The translations under genes and the position numbers were made by a program. Shown here piece by piece: positions 10,549-20,024 of a stretch of DNA of 64,000 nt. Numbering within the stretch: position 1 is the first letter of the stretch; every line of letters starts with the position of its first letter. The DNA comes from Sabellastarte sp. h YS-2021 (taxonomy: Eukaryota > Annelida > Polychaeta > Sabellida > Sabellidae), in NCBI GenBank assembly GCA_964017235.1, contig OZ024931.1, forward strand, positions 99,094,221 through 99,158,220, in the 5' to 3' direction. The notes under the pieces were generated by a model that saw only the letters and a list, made by a program, of their open reading frames with translations, did no database searches and was not told where the DNA came from.

Positions 10549-10747
10549 CGCGCCAAATGAAAAAGATGCTATGACGTCACGCTGTCTATACAGAAAGGGG
10601 GTTCGACACGCCATCTGGCGAGTGCACTAGTACTAGGACCGGCTGGCCGGTGGAAACGCAGGACGTCTTTTTCTGACGTTTGGCGAGCCGGTCGCGCCGA
10701 CCGGAATAGCATTTGTCCATTGGATAGGATGTATTAACGCAATAAAA
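10549..10747 (-). repeat. 5' inverted terminal repeat of DIRS-B
   Basis: Same layout as the A repeat: CGCCAAATGAAAAAGA near the inner edge, TCTTTTTCTGACGTTTGGCG further out, TGACGTCA at 10572-10579, GGCCGG/CCGGTCGG palindromic clusters, and the outer edge CCATTGGATAGGATGTATTA followed by ACGCAATAAAA. The final AATAAAA matches the terminus of all subfamily members and abuts non-element DNA. Confidence 0.82.
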
Positions 10748-11225
10748 ATGGATGTTTCCTCTTCACGACATCGCAATAAAAGTGGCCAAATGGACGAATT
10801 ATGAGATAAAAGCTAATAATTTCTTCAGATTTCTTGTTTGTACCCAATATTTTAAGTTTTCCTTCAGTTTTATGAGCTGACAGGCAAGATTAAGGTTATA
10901 AATTGTTGTAACCAAACATGGCAGTTCTGCTCAATGTAATTGCTAGTACTGTATAAAGCCTGCAAATGCATAAAAATTGGGGATAAAAGCTTATAGTTTT
11001 TTCAGATTTTGGGTATGTTTCTAACATTTTAACTCTTGCTTCAATTATATGAGTTGACAAGTGAAGTGGCGGTTGTAAAATCTCATCATGGTATTTCAGT
11101 GAAATGTTCTCGATACTGAGATACCGGGCCTACCAACCCATCCCTAATTGTGAAACATACTAAACAACACTGAGGAGGTATTAAAGATCAGCACGCAGAA
11201 TCCTATTATTGGTTAATTGACTTAC
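10748..11225. other. No recognised feature
   Basis: AT-rich sequence between DIRS-B and the host exon, with two weakly similar segments (GGATAAAAGCTTATAG-like and TCAGATTT) about 180 bp apart that look like a decayed repeat. No open frame with recognisable content. The part next to 11225 is intron sequence downstream of the exon's donor. Confidence 0.5.
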
Positions 11226-11479
11226 TTTTGACGCATCAAAACAGCATTAATGTTCTGGCCATGAATATCATACATTGCTCGCAGCACTGAAGCCTCTTCA
11301 TCTAGTCCTTCCAATGAGTCTTCAATGTCCACAACTTTTGTTTCATCCATAGTGTCCTTACTGTCTTCTTTTGTAACCTGGTCAGGAACACTGTTTGAAT
11401 CTTTAGAATCATCTGAAAGTCTTTCATCTGTTATGCCATCAGAGTCTTTGTCCTTTGTATACAGTGTCAGAGATAATAT
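11226..11479 (-). CDS. Internal exon of an unidentified host gene
   Basis: A 254-bp open segment on the minus strand flanked by a good acceptor (pyrimidine-poor but TTTGTAG before 11479) and a consensus donor (CAAAA|GTAAGT, complement ACTTAC at 11220-11225). In the open frame it encodes an acidic, Asp/Ser/Glu-rich stretch (D-S-K-D-S-N-S-V-P-D-Q, E-D-S-L-E-G-L-D-E-E) ending S-V-L-R-A-M-Y-D-I-H-G-Q-N-I-N-A-V-L-M-R-Q-K. It enters in phase 0 and leaves in phase 2. Base composition and lack of repetition set it apart from everything nearby. I do not recognise the protein. It could belong to the same gene as the exon at 63539-63650, though the phases do not allow the two to be directly joined. Confidence 0.6.
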
Positions 11480-12014
11480 CTACAAATTGAATAACAACTA
11501 GAAAAAGTTTTTGGAAAACAAAAACATAACATCCCAATAAGTTAAAAAATTAAAATGTGTTGAAATTTAAATGACTGGAAAAAAAGAACTAGTATGCTGT
11601 CAAAAATATCCTCATATAGAAATAAGCATCACAGATACACTTTTGTAAAGCAGAACTGATAGAAGTGATGCATTTGTTTACTGTGAGGATTTATTGTGAG
11701 AGGAAGATATCCTTGGTAAAGGCTCAATTTCCCTTGTAACTAACAGGAAATACACATAAAAAATTTCACTGTGCGTAATGTACTGGTACATACATGTACT
11801 GAATTCAATATCAACATATGGTTAAGACAGATGTGACAAACCTCTGTTTCCTAACATGTGTGCGTGATTTATGAATACATTGAAATTTCAATGCAAAAGT
11901 TTGTTGTTTAGATGAAAATGCATTTTTACTGTCAGTCAGTTTTAAGAAAATGTCTATTCAGGGACATATATAAGGGGGATAGGTAAGCTTTATTTTATTG
12001 GCCTTAAATGTAAA
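11480..12014. other. Intron-like unique sequence, nothing recognised
   Basis: Upstream of the host exon on its strand. AT-rich, no long open frame, no tandem structure, no match to the repeat families described in this window. Confidence 0.5.
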
Positions 12015-12204
12015 CAAGCAAACAGTGCCTGTGAATGGGCTCTGTATCAGCTGACTGTGTGCTTTAAGCTTCAGAGTACAAGTGGAAGTAGAAAAGGACA
12101 TAAAATTTGTGTGCTCCTAATGGTATTCAGAAGTAAAATACAAAGTTAACTGTTAAGGTGCTTCCTTAAAGGAGCCACTGAGGACTTTGGGTCGCATTTT
12201 ACAA
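12015..12204. mobile_element. Left head of a family I-type Helitron-like element
   Basis: Starts A|CAAG, followed by a degenerate hairpin (GTGCCTGTGAATGGGCTC) and TATCAGCTGACT at 12045-12056, the inverted counterpart of the family I right end (AGTCAGCTGACATAA). The same head occurs at 32895 and, best preserved, at 34160. The family III element begins directly after it at 12205, so it looks interrupted by that insertion. The right part of this copy was not found. Confidence 0.6.
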
Positions 12205-14328
12205 CTAGACCTAGCGCATCGGAGAACCGATGCAAATTGTATCCACCGTAAAGACAATGCACCAAAACCTCTAGGACCAATAATAAGTGAGCTATAAGCA
12301 CTTTTAAGTTTGGCTATCCTCATTTGACCTTGAAGGAGGGGCCCAAGGTCAAATCCGACCACACCAGAAGATTCCCAGCGCATGATTTTCTATATGTTGG
12401 TTTACCATCCCAAACATCTAGGACCAATAATAAGCGAGTTATAAGCACTTTTTAGTTTGGCTGTCCTCATTTGACCTTGACCGTGGGGCCCAATGTCAAA
12501 TCCAACCACACCAGAAGATTCACAGCCCATGATTTCCAATGTGTTGGTTTACCATCCCAAACCTCTAGGACCAATAATAAGCGAGTTATAAGCACTTGTA
12601 AGTTTGGCTGTCCTCATTTGACCTTGAAGGAGGGGCCCAAGGTCAAATCCGACCACACCAGAAGATTCCCAGTGCATGATTTCCTATATGTTGGTTTACC
12701 ATCCCAAACATGTAGGACCAATAATAAGTGAGTTATAAGGACTTTTAAGTTTGGCTGTCCTTATTTGACCTTGAAGGAGGGCCCCAAGGTCAAATCCGAC
12801 AACACCAGTAGATTCCTAGCCCATGATTTCCTATATGTTGGTTTACCATCCCAAACCTCTATGACCAATAATAAGCGAGTTATAGGCACTTTTACCTTTG
12901 GCTATTCTCGTTTGACCTTGAAGGAGGGGCCCAAGGTCAAATCCAACCACACCAGAAGATTCCCAGCCCATGATTTTCTATATGCTGGTTTACCATCCCA
13001 AACCTCTAGGACCAATAATAAGCGAGTTATAAGCACTTTTAAGTTTGGCTGTCCTCGTTTGACCTTGGAGTCGCCCACGGTCAAATCCGACCACACCAGA
13101 AGATTCCCAGCCCATGATTTTCTATAGGTTGGTTTACCATCCCAAACCTCTACGACCAATAATAAGCAAGTTATAGGCACTTTTACCTTTGGCTATTCTC
13201 GTTTGACCTTGAAGGAGGGGCCCAAGGTCAAATCCGACCACACCAGAAGATTCCCAGCCCATGATTTTCTATATGCTGGTTTACCCAGACCTCTAGGACC
13301 AATAATAAGCGAGTTATAAGCACTTTTAAGTTTGGCTGTCCTCGTTTGACCTTGAATGAGGGGTCCAAGGTCAAATCCGACCATGCCAGAAGATTCCCAG
13401 CCCATGATTTTTTTTCCTATATGTTGGTTTACCATCCCAAACCTCTATGACCAATAATAAGCGAGTTATAGGCACTTTTACCTTTGGCTATCCTCATTTG
13501 ACCTTGAAGGAGGGGCCCAAGGTCAAATCCGACCACTCCAGAAGATTCCCAGCCCATGATTTCCTATATGTTGGTTTACCATCCCAAACCTCTATGACCA
13601 ATAATAAGCGAGTTATAGGCACTTTTACCTTTGGCTATCCTCATTTGACCTTGAAGGAGGGGCCCAAGGTCAAATCCGACCACTCCAGAAGATTCCCAGC
13701 CCATGATTTCCTATATGTTGGTTTACCATCCCAAACCTCTAGGATTGATAATAAGCGAGTTATAAGCACTTATAACTTTGGCTATCCTCGTTTGAACTGG
13801 AAGGAGGGGTCCAAAGGCCAAATCTGACCACATCAGAAGGTTCGCAGCACATGATTTCCTATAGGCTGGCTTCACATTGCAAACCTCTAGGACCAATAAT
13901 AAGGGCGATTTAGGGACTTAAGTCCGCTATGTGGGTTACTTCGGCACTCCGTGGATGACCTTGAATTAGGAGCTTCAAGGTCAAATGTGTGCAAGGTTGT
14001 AGAGGACGTGTATATGTGTCATACATATCACCTATGAAGAGATTCAACCTTCTACCTATGAGGAAGAGCCAGTAGAAAAATGTACATTATTTTTCAAGAA
14101 ATGCCCGTGGCGGCCATCTTGTTTTTCAGAATGAGGCTACTTTCCTTCCCAGAGAAGCTTACCCCCCAATGAAGATATCCTGTAAATTTGGTGAACCTAG
14201 CTGCTGTTGTTTTCCTCTTAGAGCGTTAACGCCGAAAATCTCTCTACGCGCGGCGGCGGTGGCAGCGGCGGCGGCGGCGTAGCGGACGCTAAACCAAAGT
14301 ATCCACCAGATGCTTCCGGTGGATACAA
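12205..14328 (-). mobile_element. Complete family III Helitron-like element with 147-bp tandem core
   Basis: Read on the minus strand, the element starts A|TTGTATCCACC inside a hairpin (GTATCCACC 14299-14307, complement 14318-14326) and ends with hairpin GCATCGG (12216-12222), loop, CCGATGC (12227-12233), then CTAG|T. A 12-bp motif TTGTATCCACCG near the left end is the exact inverse of CGGTGGATACAA at the right end, an asymmetric terminal inverted repeat. Hairpin plus CTAG with A and T flanks is the classic Helitron 3' signature; the asymmetric repeats recall Helitron2/Helentron-type elements. No Rep/helicase is encoded, so it is non-autonomous. The tail 13890-14298 contains a GCG-rich run. 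Confidence 0.8.
12275..13890. repeat. 147-bp tandem array (family III core)
   Basis: Eleven consecutive units; GACCAATAATAAG starts at 12275, 12422, 12569, 12716, 12863 and 13010, exactly 147 bp apart, then 13154, 13297, 13449, 13596 and 13891 with small indels (13743 degenerate). Each unit contains TTTGACCTTGAAGG...CCAAGGTCAAATC, an inverted pair of TGACCTTGA / CCAAGGTCA boxes. Because 147 is a multiple of three, open frames run through the array on both strands; these are not genes. Confidence 0.95.
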
Positions 14329-14456
14329 TAATACATTGATAAGATGACCTTATATCTAAGTAAGGGAAGGTTTTTCACTTAAGTTTTCTTGCAATTTCAT
14401 CAATTGCCACACTTTATTTGATAATGGTCATCCATCTCTATGGATTACAGAATAAA

Positions 14457-14811
14457 CAGAGTAAATTAAAATTTTATAAGTTAATACCCTATCCAATGGA
14501 CAATTGCTAATCCGGTCGGCGCAGACCGGCCTGCCAAATGACAGAAAAAGTCGCCTTATATGTGTCTCTTATGAACACAAGCTGGCCGGTCGCACTGTGC
14601 ACTCGCCAGGTGGCGCATTATACTTCTTTCCTGTGTAGACAGCAGGACATCATAGCATCTTTTTTGTTGTCTAAACCTATGAAGACTCCTGGTAAACTGA
14701 TAGTGGGGCCGGTTGGAAGGGTCTTGCCTGTCCATTGGATGGGGTATTAACTTATAAAAATTTAATTTACTTATTAAATTTCCAATTTTATTGCGTTAAT
14801 ACATCCTATCC
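14457..14811 (-). repeat. DIRS-H 3' inverted terminal repeat and left part of ICR
   Basis: The outer edge GTAAATTAAAATTTTATAAG followed by TTAATACCCTATCCAATGGA lies at about 14461-14500. The repeat body resembles the 5' repeats in inverse orientation (GACCGGCCTGCCAAATGACAG; CACTCGCCAGGTGGCGCA). From 14727 the ICR begins: CCATTGGATGGGGTATTAAC is the complement of the 3' edge, followed by CAATTTTATTGCGTTAATAC, the complement of the 5' edge. It stops at TATCC (14807-14811), the LINE target site. Confidence 0.85.
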
Positions 14812-17800
14812 GATTTAAATCGCCCTTATCCGTTTTAGTACGCACCGCGGAGACGCTTTTTGGAATTCTCTGTATAATAATGGTCGTTTTTATGTACATG
14901 TAGCACATTTTTAGACGGATTCACTATCTTATATATTAATTCCATCTTACTTTCTTATTCTTTGCCTGTTTTATTTATATATTCCTCCAATTCACTGCTG
15001 TATCAACTTCTATATAAAAGCGGGTATTATCGCCCATTTGCCGGGAATTACCGTAGTAATTTGATCTATAATTCCCCTATTTCAAGTACTGGGTATTATT
15101 TATAATCTAATTTGTGTCTTGTGAGTTCACTTTAAGTTTATTTCCAATCAGTATATAGACATTTTCCTGTTGGTGTCTGGTGGTGTTGTCTTTTAGCTTA
15201 AGGTGAGGCTGTAGTGTGGGGTGTTAGGGTGCCTGTGAGTCGCCCACAGGACGAAGAGTTGTGACTTTTAGGTGTAGGGTTATATTATTGAGGCTCCCCA
15301 CTGTTGAGCTTAGACTAGGGGCTCTTACTGATGTACAACCCCACCAGTCATGTTCAGCCCTCGGTTACTCCTCTTCATGGCACTGTTTGCAGTGGCACTG
15401 GCCCACAGACATGATTGGTTCAGCACCAGAGCATCTTACACATCATGTCCTCCTTTGACACGGGTTGCGAAAAATTTATCATATTTGTGTTCCTGCCGAA
15501 AATTTCCGACCATGGTTAATGGAAGAGGGCTCATGTTGTTACTGTTACTGGGTGGAGATGTATCCCTCAACCCTGGTCCGTTTACACTCGGTGTTTTGAA
15601 TGCCAGATCCGTAAGGAACAAGGGTCCTCTCCTTGCCGACATGGTGGCTTCATACGACCTTGATCTTCTATGCCTCACGGAAACACACATACGTCCATTT
15701 GACTCTGACAGCTTCTTACGGTCTATAACTCCTCCCGATTTTAACTTTCCTCACAAGCCTCGTCCCTCAGGTATTGGTGGTGGTGTGGGTTTTTTCATCA
15801 GATCCTCCTACAGACCCCATATAATTGAAACTCCTTGTTATCAGTCATTTGAAAATATAGTGGTGTCAATCGGGCTTCATGGCCATTCAGTGTTGCTTGC
15901 CTGCATCTATCGCCCTCCAGGATCATGTACCTGTAATTTTCTGGAAGAATTCATGTCATTTGTTGGTTACCTTTCATCCATTAATTCTTCATATTACATT
16001 TGTGGCGACTTCAACATTCATGTTGATGTTCCAGTTGGTGACGGTCAGAAATTCACTACCTTTCTTGATTCATGTGACCTCAAACAGTTAGTCAATAAAC
16101 CTACTCATCTACATGGTCACATATTGGACCTGATTTTATCTCCCTGTGATCAGGACACCATTGCTGATGTTAAAATTTGTGACTTTGTTTCCGATCACGC
16201 ATTAGTCAAATGTTCAGTTGCCTTCCCTTGTCAAGTGTCTCATACTCCAAATGTAGTTCAATATAGAAGGTTCCACCGTATCAATATGTCTGAGTTCCGC
16301 TCAGATCTCAAAAATACGTCCTTCGTCAAGTCTCCAGCTGATGCTGTTGTCGATCTGTATGATCAATATGTACATGATTTGAGTGATGTTCTGGATAGGC
16401 ATGCACCTCTTATATCTAAATTGACGAAAAAGGAGTCCGCCGATTGGATGTCTGATGATTATCGACGTGCAAAGTCCCTTAGGCGCCAATTTGAGAGAAC
16501 CTGGCGTAGGGCTAAAAGTACACTTAACAGGAGTAGGCTTCGTCGCCAGATTGCTCGGTGCAATGCACTTGTAAATAAAGATAAATCAGACTACTATAGC
16601 AAACTGATCTCAGACAATAGTCATGACTCTCGAAAACTTTGGCGTGAGCTGCATAAGACCCTGAACAGGGTTTCTGATGCCACACTTCCATCTCATGAGT
16701 CCGAAAAGTCATTGGCTGACCAGTTTGCCTCCTTCTTCACCAACAAAATCAAGAAGATTAGAGATAATTTTGCTTCTTCTGGCACTGAATATGATGTTAA
16801 CCCTCCTTCAGATCCTCCCCAAATTACTGTCTTTAGGCAAGTTTCTGAAGATGCTGTTGATAAAATAATTAAAGCATCACCAACAAAATCATGCCTGTTG
16901 GACCCTCTGCCGACATTCCTGATTAAGGAATGCATTGATATATTGCTACCATCCCTTACAAAGCTGGTCAACTGCTCACTCATGGAGGGATGTGTTCCTG
17001 ATGCCTTCAAATCTGCTGTGGTCACTCCACTTATTACAAAGCCAAATCTTCCCTCAAATGACCTTAAGAATTATCGCCCTGTATCAGGTCTCAGTTTTAT
17101 ATCTAAATTGGTAGAACGTGTGGTTGCTAAGCAGCTGTTAGAACATATTAATGCCAATAACTTAGACAACCCGTACCAGTCGGCATATAAGGCGGGCCAT
17201 TCAACTGAGACTGCTCTTCTCTACATAAAAAATGAGGTCCACTTATCATTGTCAAGAGGTGAATCCACGGCCTTGGTATTGCTTGACTTGTCTGCTGCCT
17301 TCGACACCATTGATCACTCTACTCTTCTAGGTTGCCTCCAAAACTGGTTTGGGGTCAGTGGCTCCGTTCTGAAATGGTTCACATCCTACCTAATGGACCG
17401 TTACCAATCAGTAAAAATTGGTTCTACTTTGTCAGGGGTTTGCAAACTCCTATTTGGTGTTCCCCAAGGTTCTGTCCTGGGTCCTTTGTTGTTCTCATTG
17501 TACACTACCCCCCTCAGTTCCATTATCAGTAAACATAATGGAATAAAGTTTCATTTCTATGCAGATGATAGCCAACTTTATATACATTTATCCCAGAAGA
17601 ATGCATCTGCTGCCTTTGAAAAGCTAAATAAGTGCCTAAATGATGTTAAAGAGTGGATGACAACTAGTAAGCTCAAACTGAATCCTGATAAGACTGAGTT
17701 TATCATCTTTGGTTCGAAGAGGCAAAGGGATAAGTTGAAAGCATGTTTTCCAATTGATATCCTGGGCAACTCACTCTGCCCTGCAGATTCAGTAAAAAAT

Positions 17801-18582
17801 CTGGGTGTGTGGCTTGATTCAGATTTCTCTTTGTCCAAGCATGTTCAGAATGTCTGCAAAAGTTGTTTTGTTAAACTCCGTGACTTCAGACATGTCAGGC
17901 GGTTTCTTACTCATGATGTTTCTGTGCTTGTAGCCAACGCTCTTGTTAGTAGTCGGTTGGATTACTGCAACTCACTTTTCAGGAGCCTGTCCAAGTTCAA
18001 TCTACGCAAATTACAGTGCATCCAAAATAGTGCAGCTAGAATTGTATCAAACACCAGTCGATACACCAGCATAACTCCTGTGCTAAAGAAACTGCATTGG
18101 CTTCCTGTTGAACAGCGCATTGTGTTCAAGACAGTCACACTTGTTTATAAGTATCTTCACACAGGTTTTCCCAGGTATTTTTCACCACATCTTTCTTCCT
18201 ACAGCAGTTCTTATAGTACCAGGCGCAGTGAAAGTGGTGGTAATTTCCTAGTTATTCCAAAGTTCTGCCCCTCTGTTCATAAATCTGTCAAACAGTTTGG
18301 TAATAGTTTTGCGTTTGATGCTCCTACTGTGTGGAATACTCTCCCTGATGTGATTCGTGCCTCTCCATCCCTGGCCTCCTTCAGAAAACAGCTTAAAACC
18401 TACCTGTACACCAAAGCATATCCACCCTAGCCTGAATCATCCTCCTGGCGTTCTCCGTGGTGTTCGACCCCTGTTATGTCCCTGGACACAGAATTTTGTT
18501 GACTGCTTTTTGTTTTGTTGCGCCTTAGAGTCCTCTTGTTTGGGGAGATTAAGCGCTATAAAAGTCCAATTAGAATTAGAAT
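14812..18582 (+). mobile_element. Full-length CR1/L2-type LINE inserted in the DIRS-H ICR
   Basis: Non-LTR retrotransposon of 3.8 kb. The 5' untranslated part (14812-15349) has no recognised motif. A single ORF (15350-18430) is intact. The 3' end (TTAAGCGCTATAAAAG, then AATTAGAATTAGAAT) is the short repeated tail typical of CR1/L2 elements rather than poly(A). The flanks TATCC at 14807-14811 and 18583-18587 are a target site duplication, and the DIRS ICR is continuous across it. The intact ORF suggests a recent insertion. Confidence 0.92.
15350..18430 (+). CDS. LINE ORF: 2A-like leader, endonuclease and reverse transcriptase
   Basis: 1026 aa, no interruptions. Residues 1-20 look like a signal peptide, and another hydrophobic Leu run (62-67) leads into G-D-V-S-L-N-P-G-P (69-77), a 2A-like ribosome-skipping motif. 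Then an apurinic-type endonuclease: L-N-A-R-S-V, L-T-E-T-H-I, Y-R-P-P-G, C-G-D-F-N-I-H and S-D-H. The reverse transcriptase follows from about residue 500: K-N-Y-R-P-V-S, L-D-L-S-A-A-F-D-T-I-D-H, G-V-P-Q-G-S-V-L-G-P and F-Y-A-D-D-S-Q-L-Y with both catalytic Asp. The C terminus has R-L-D-Y-C-N-S-L and L-H-W-L-P-V, usual in CR1/L2 proteins. It would nick the target and prime reverse transcription. Clade assignment within CR1/L2 needs a tree. Likely a competent ORF. Confidence 0.95.
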   Translation: MFSPRLLLFMALFAVALAHRHDWFSTRASYTSCPPLTRVAKNLSYLCSCRKFPTMVNGRGLMLLLLLGGDVSLNPGPFTLGVLNARSVRNKGPLLADMVASYDLDLLCLTETHIRPFDSDSFLRSITPPDFNFPHKPRPSGIGGGVGFFIRSSYRPHIIETPCYQSFENIVVSIGLHGHSVLLACIYRPPGSCTCNFLEEFMSFVGYLSSINSSYYICGDFNIHVDVPVGDGQKFTTFLDSCDLKQLVNKPTHLHGHILDLILSPCDQDTIADVKICDFVSDHALVKCSVAFPCQVSHTPNVVQYRRFHRINMSEFRSDLKNTSFVKSPADAVVDLYDQYVHDLSDVLDRHAPLISKLTKKESADWMSDDYRRAKSLRRQFERTWRRAKSTLNRSRLRRQIARCNALVNKDKSDYYSKLISDNSHDSRKLWRELHKTLNRVSDATLPSHESEKSLADQFASFFTNKIKKIRDNFASSGTEYDVNPPSDPPQITVFRQVSEDAVDKIIKASPTKSCLLDPLPTFLIKECIDILLPSLTKLVNCSLMEGCVPDAFKSAVVTPLITKPNLPSNDLKNYRPVSGLSFISKLVERVVAKQLLEHINANNLDNPYQSAYKAGHSTETALLYIKNEVHLSLSRGESTALVLLDLSAAFDTIDHSTLLGCLQNWFGVSGSVLKWFTSYLMDRYQSVKIGSTLSGVCKLLFGVPQGSVLGPLLFSLYTTPLSSIISKHNGIKFHFYADDSQLYIHLSQKNASAAFEKLNKCLNDVKEWMTTSKLKLNPDKTEFIIFGSKRQRDKLKACFPIDILGNSLCPADSVKNLGVWLDSDFSLSKHVQNVCKSCFVKLRDFRHVRRFLTHDVSVLVANALVSSRLDYCNSLFRSLSKFNLRKLQCIQNSAARIVSNTSRYTSITPVLKKLHWLPVEQRIVFKTVTLVYKYLHTGFPRYFSPHLSSYSSSYSTRRSESGGNFLVIPKFCPSVHKSVKQFGNSFAFDAPTVWNTLPDVIRASPSLASFRKQLKTYLYTKAYPP

Positions 18583-18957
18583 TATCCAATGGACAATTGC
18601 TGAATAACTACCACTAGGTGGGCGGGTAAGTTACTAGGGACTTAAGTGAACTCATAAACAAACTAAGAAAATTTCTCCAGGCCTGGTTCGACCTTGAGGT
18701 CAGGGAATCCTTAAAGGCCATGATCGGTTACCAGCAGCTGGTTAATCAAAGCTATACCGACATTGCCCCCCTTTTTTAACAGACGTGCTCTGAGGTAGGG
18801 GAAGAGAGGGATGAGTTCAGTCCCGTAAGAAGAAATAAACCTCCCGAAGGAAGTATGTCACTTTTTTTTTTTTTTTTTTGGCTTTTTAATGATTTTTTTT
18901 TCATTAATATATGTACAACTATTTACATATATACAAGTACCCTCAAAAAACCATGGG
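18583..18957 (-). other. DIRS-H right half of ICR and 3' untranslated region
   Basis: TATCCAATGGACAATTGCTG continues the ICR interrupted at 14811. The rest parallels the DIRS-B 3' region: the GACCTTGAGGTC palindrome, a polypurine run on the minus strand (plus C6T6 at 18766-18777), and the TTCG-loop hairpin (CCTCCCGAAGGAAG, 18840-18853) with one base change that keeps a wobble pair. A T-rich run lies at about 18862-18880. Confidence 0.7.
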
Positions 18958-20024
18958 CTACTGGTGAATCTGCTGAGCAGCCACTACAGGTCCCAGGTGA
19001 TAGAGCTCTGAATCAACCCAAGCCACATCCTTCAAGTAGAATTGTTTGAAGGTGTAATGCGATTTCCAATGGCAGGCTGACAAGATTTGCTCTAAGGAGA
19101 CTCCTGACTGAAAGGCCTTAGAAGCAGCAAAGGCCCTGACATCATGGGCTTTAACCTGATGCAAAGTGAGGGCCTCCTGATCAGAGAGCTCATAGCATAC
19201 GATCACAGTCTGCTTGATCCATGAGGAGATAGTGGCAGGAGAGATGTCTTTGTCAAAATCTTTCTTAAAGGAGACAAAAACCAATACCTTATTCTGCCTG
19301 AGGTCTGAGGTCCTGTCCAAATAGTAGCACAATGCTCTGACCTGACACAGGGACCTGTCAGAATTGAGGGACCTATCCAGAGTTGGGGCCGGGGCTGGTA
19401 TAACCACTGGGGCCACACTGTCTGGACCCTCTTTGGCCAGCTGATTTTTGGAAAGAAAGCTGGGTGATGGATACAGGGACACCTTTGACCAGTCAGATTG
19501 GTGTCTAATATTTCTATTTTGCCAAGCATGTATCTCACGTCTACGTTTGCCCGACCCTAGGGGCAAGAGAAAAACCGTCTTGAAGGTCAAATGCTTCAAA
19601 GAGGCCTTTTTAATTGGTTCAAATGGAGCCTTTGTCAGCTGGTGCAAGACCTGTGAGTGGTTCCAGGAGGGGATTTCCCTCCGGCCTTTGGGTCTGTCTT
19701 TGTGGAAACTATCCAGGAGACGAGTGAGATTTTCATCTTTGCTGATGTTAATGGATGAGTTTCCCAGTTTATCAGCAATGGCTGATCTGTAACCATCAAT
19801 GGTACTAGGTTGCAACTTCCTGTCCTGACTGAAAGAGGTACATAAGGAAATCAGCAACTGACTTCACATGGGGTGCCCTGAAGTCCACCTGATTAGTGAG
19901 GCACCACTTTGTAAAAATAGTCCACTTTGCCTCGTAGACTGATCTGGTTGATCTCCTTGGAGGAGCCTCAATTATTGCTGTCACTGCCTCAGAGAAACCC
20001 TGCTTCTTGATCGCTGAGGCCGGT
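18958..20024 (-). pseudogene. Tyrosine recombinase of DIRS-H with N-terminal frameshift
   Basis: The catalytic domain is open from 19857 to 18958 and holds S-G-K-R-R-R-E-I-H-A-W (Arg box), V-K-A-H-D-V-R-A-F-A-A-S-K (H-x-x-R), C-H-W-K-S-H and F-Y-L-K-D (nucleophile Tyr). A small indel near 19820 shifts the N-terminal core-binding part, which continues in another frame (homologous to the D recombinase) to about 20020, where deletion joins it to the 5' terminal repeat. This is the only protein-coding remnant of DIRS-H. Catalytic residues are all present, but the N-terminal domain is lost in frame. Confidence 0.82.

Larger units (their letters stand above)
4807..10747 (-). mobile_element. DIRS-B, near full-length DIRS-type retrotransposon
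   Basis: Minus-strand element with 5' terminal repeat (10549-10747), gag (8269-10443), RT-RNase H (5959-8268), overlapping cysteine-rich/recombinase frame (5252-8257) and 3' untranslated region ending in the right half of the ICR. The left half of the ICR and the 3' terminal repeat are absent, replaced by the 5' end of DIRS-A. It is defective: three in-frame stops in gag-pol, YLDG in place of YLDD in RT, and an internal deletion in the recombinase. Confidence 0.9.

Noticed and set aside
12471..13827. Open frames on both strands of the 147-bp array (for example 12765-13127, 13447-13827)
   Set aside because: The unit is a multiple of three, so any frame without a stop in one unit stays open through the array; no start context, domain or codon signal.
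12275..13890. 147-bp period as a nucleosome-phasing signal
   Set aside because: The number coincides with nucleosomal DNA, but other families here have 146, 155, 157 and 169 bp units, and nothing in the sequence shows phasing.
14240..14290. GCG-rich run as a CpG-island promoter
   Set aside because: Only about 40 bp, found equally in the second family III tail at 49075; part of the mobile element.
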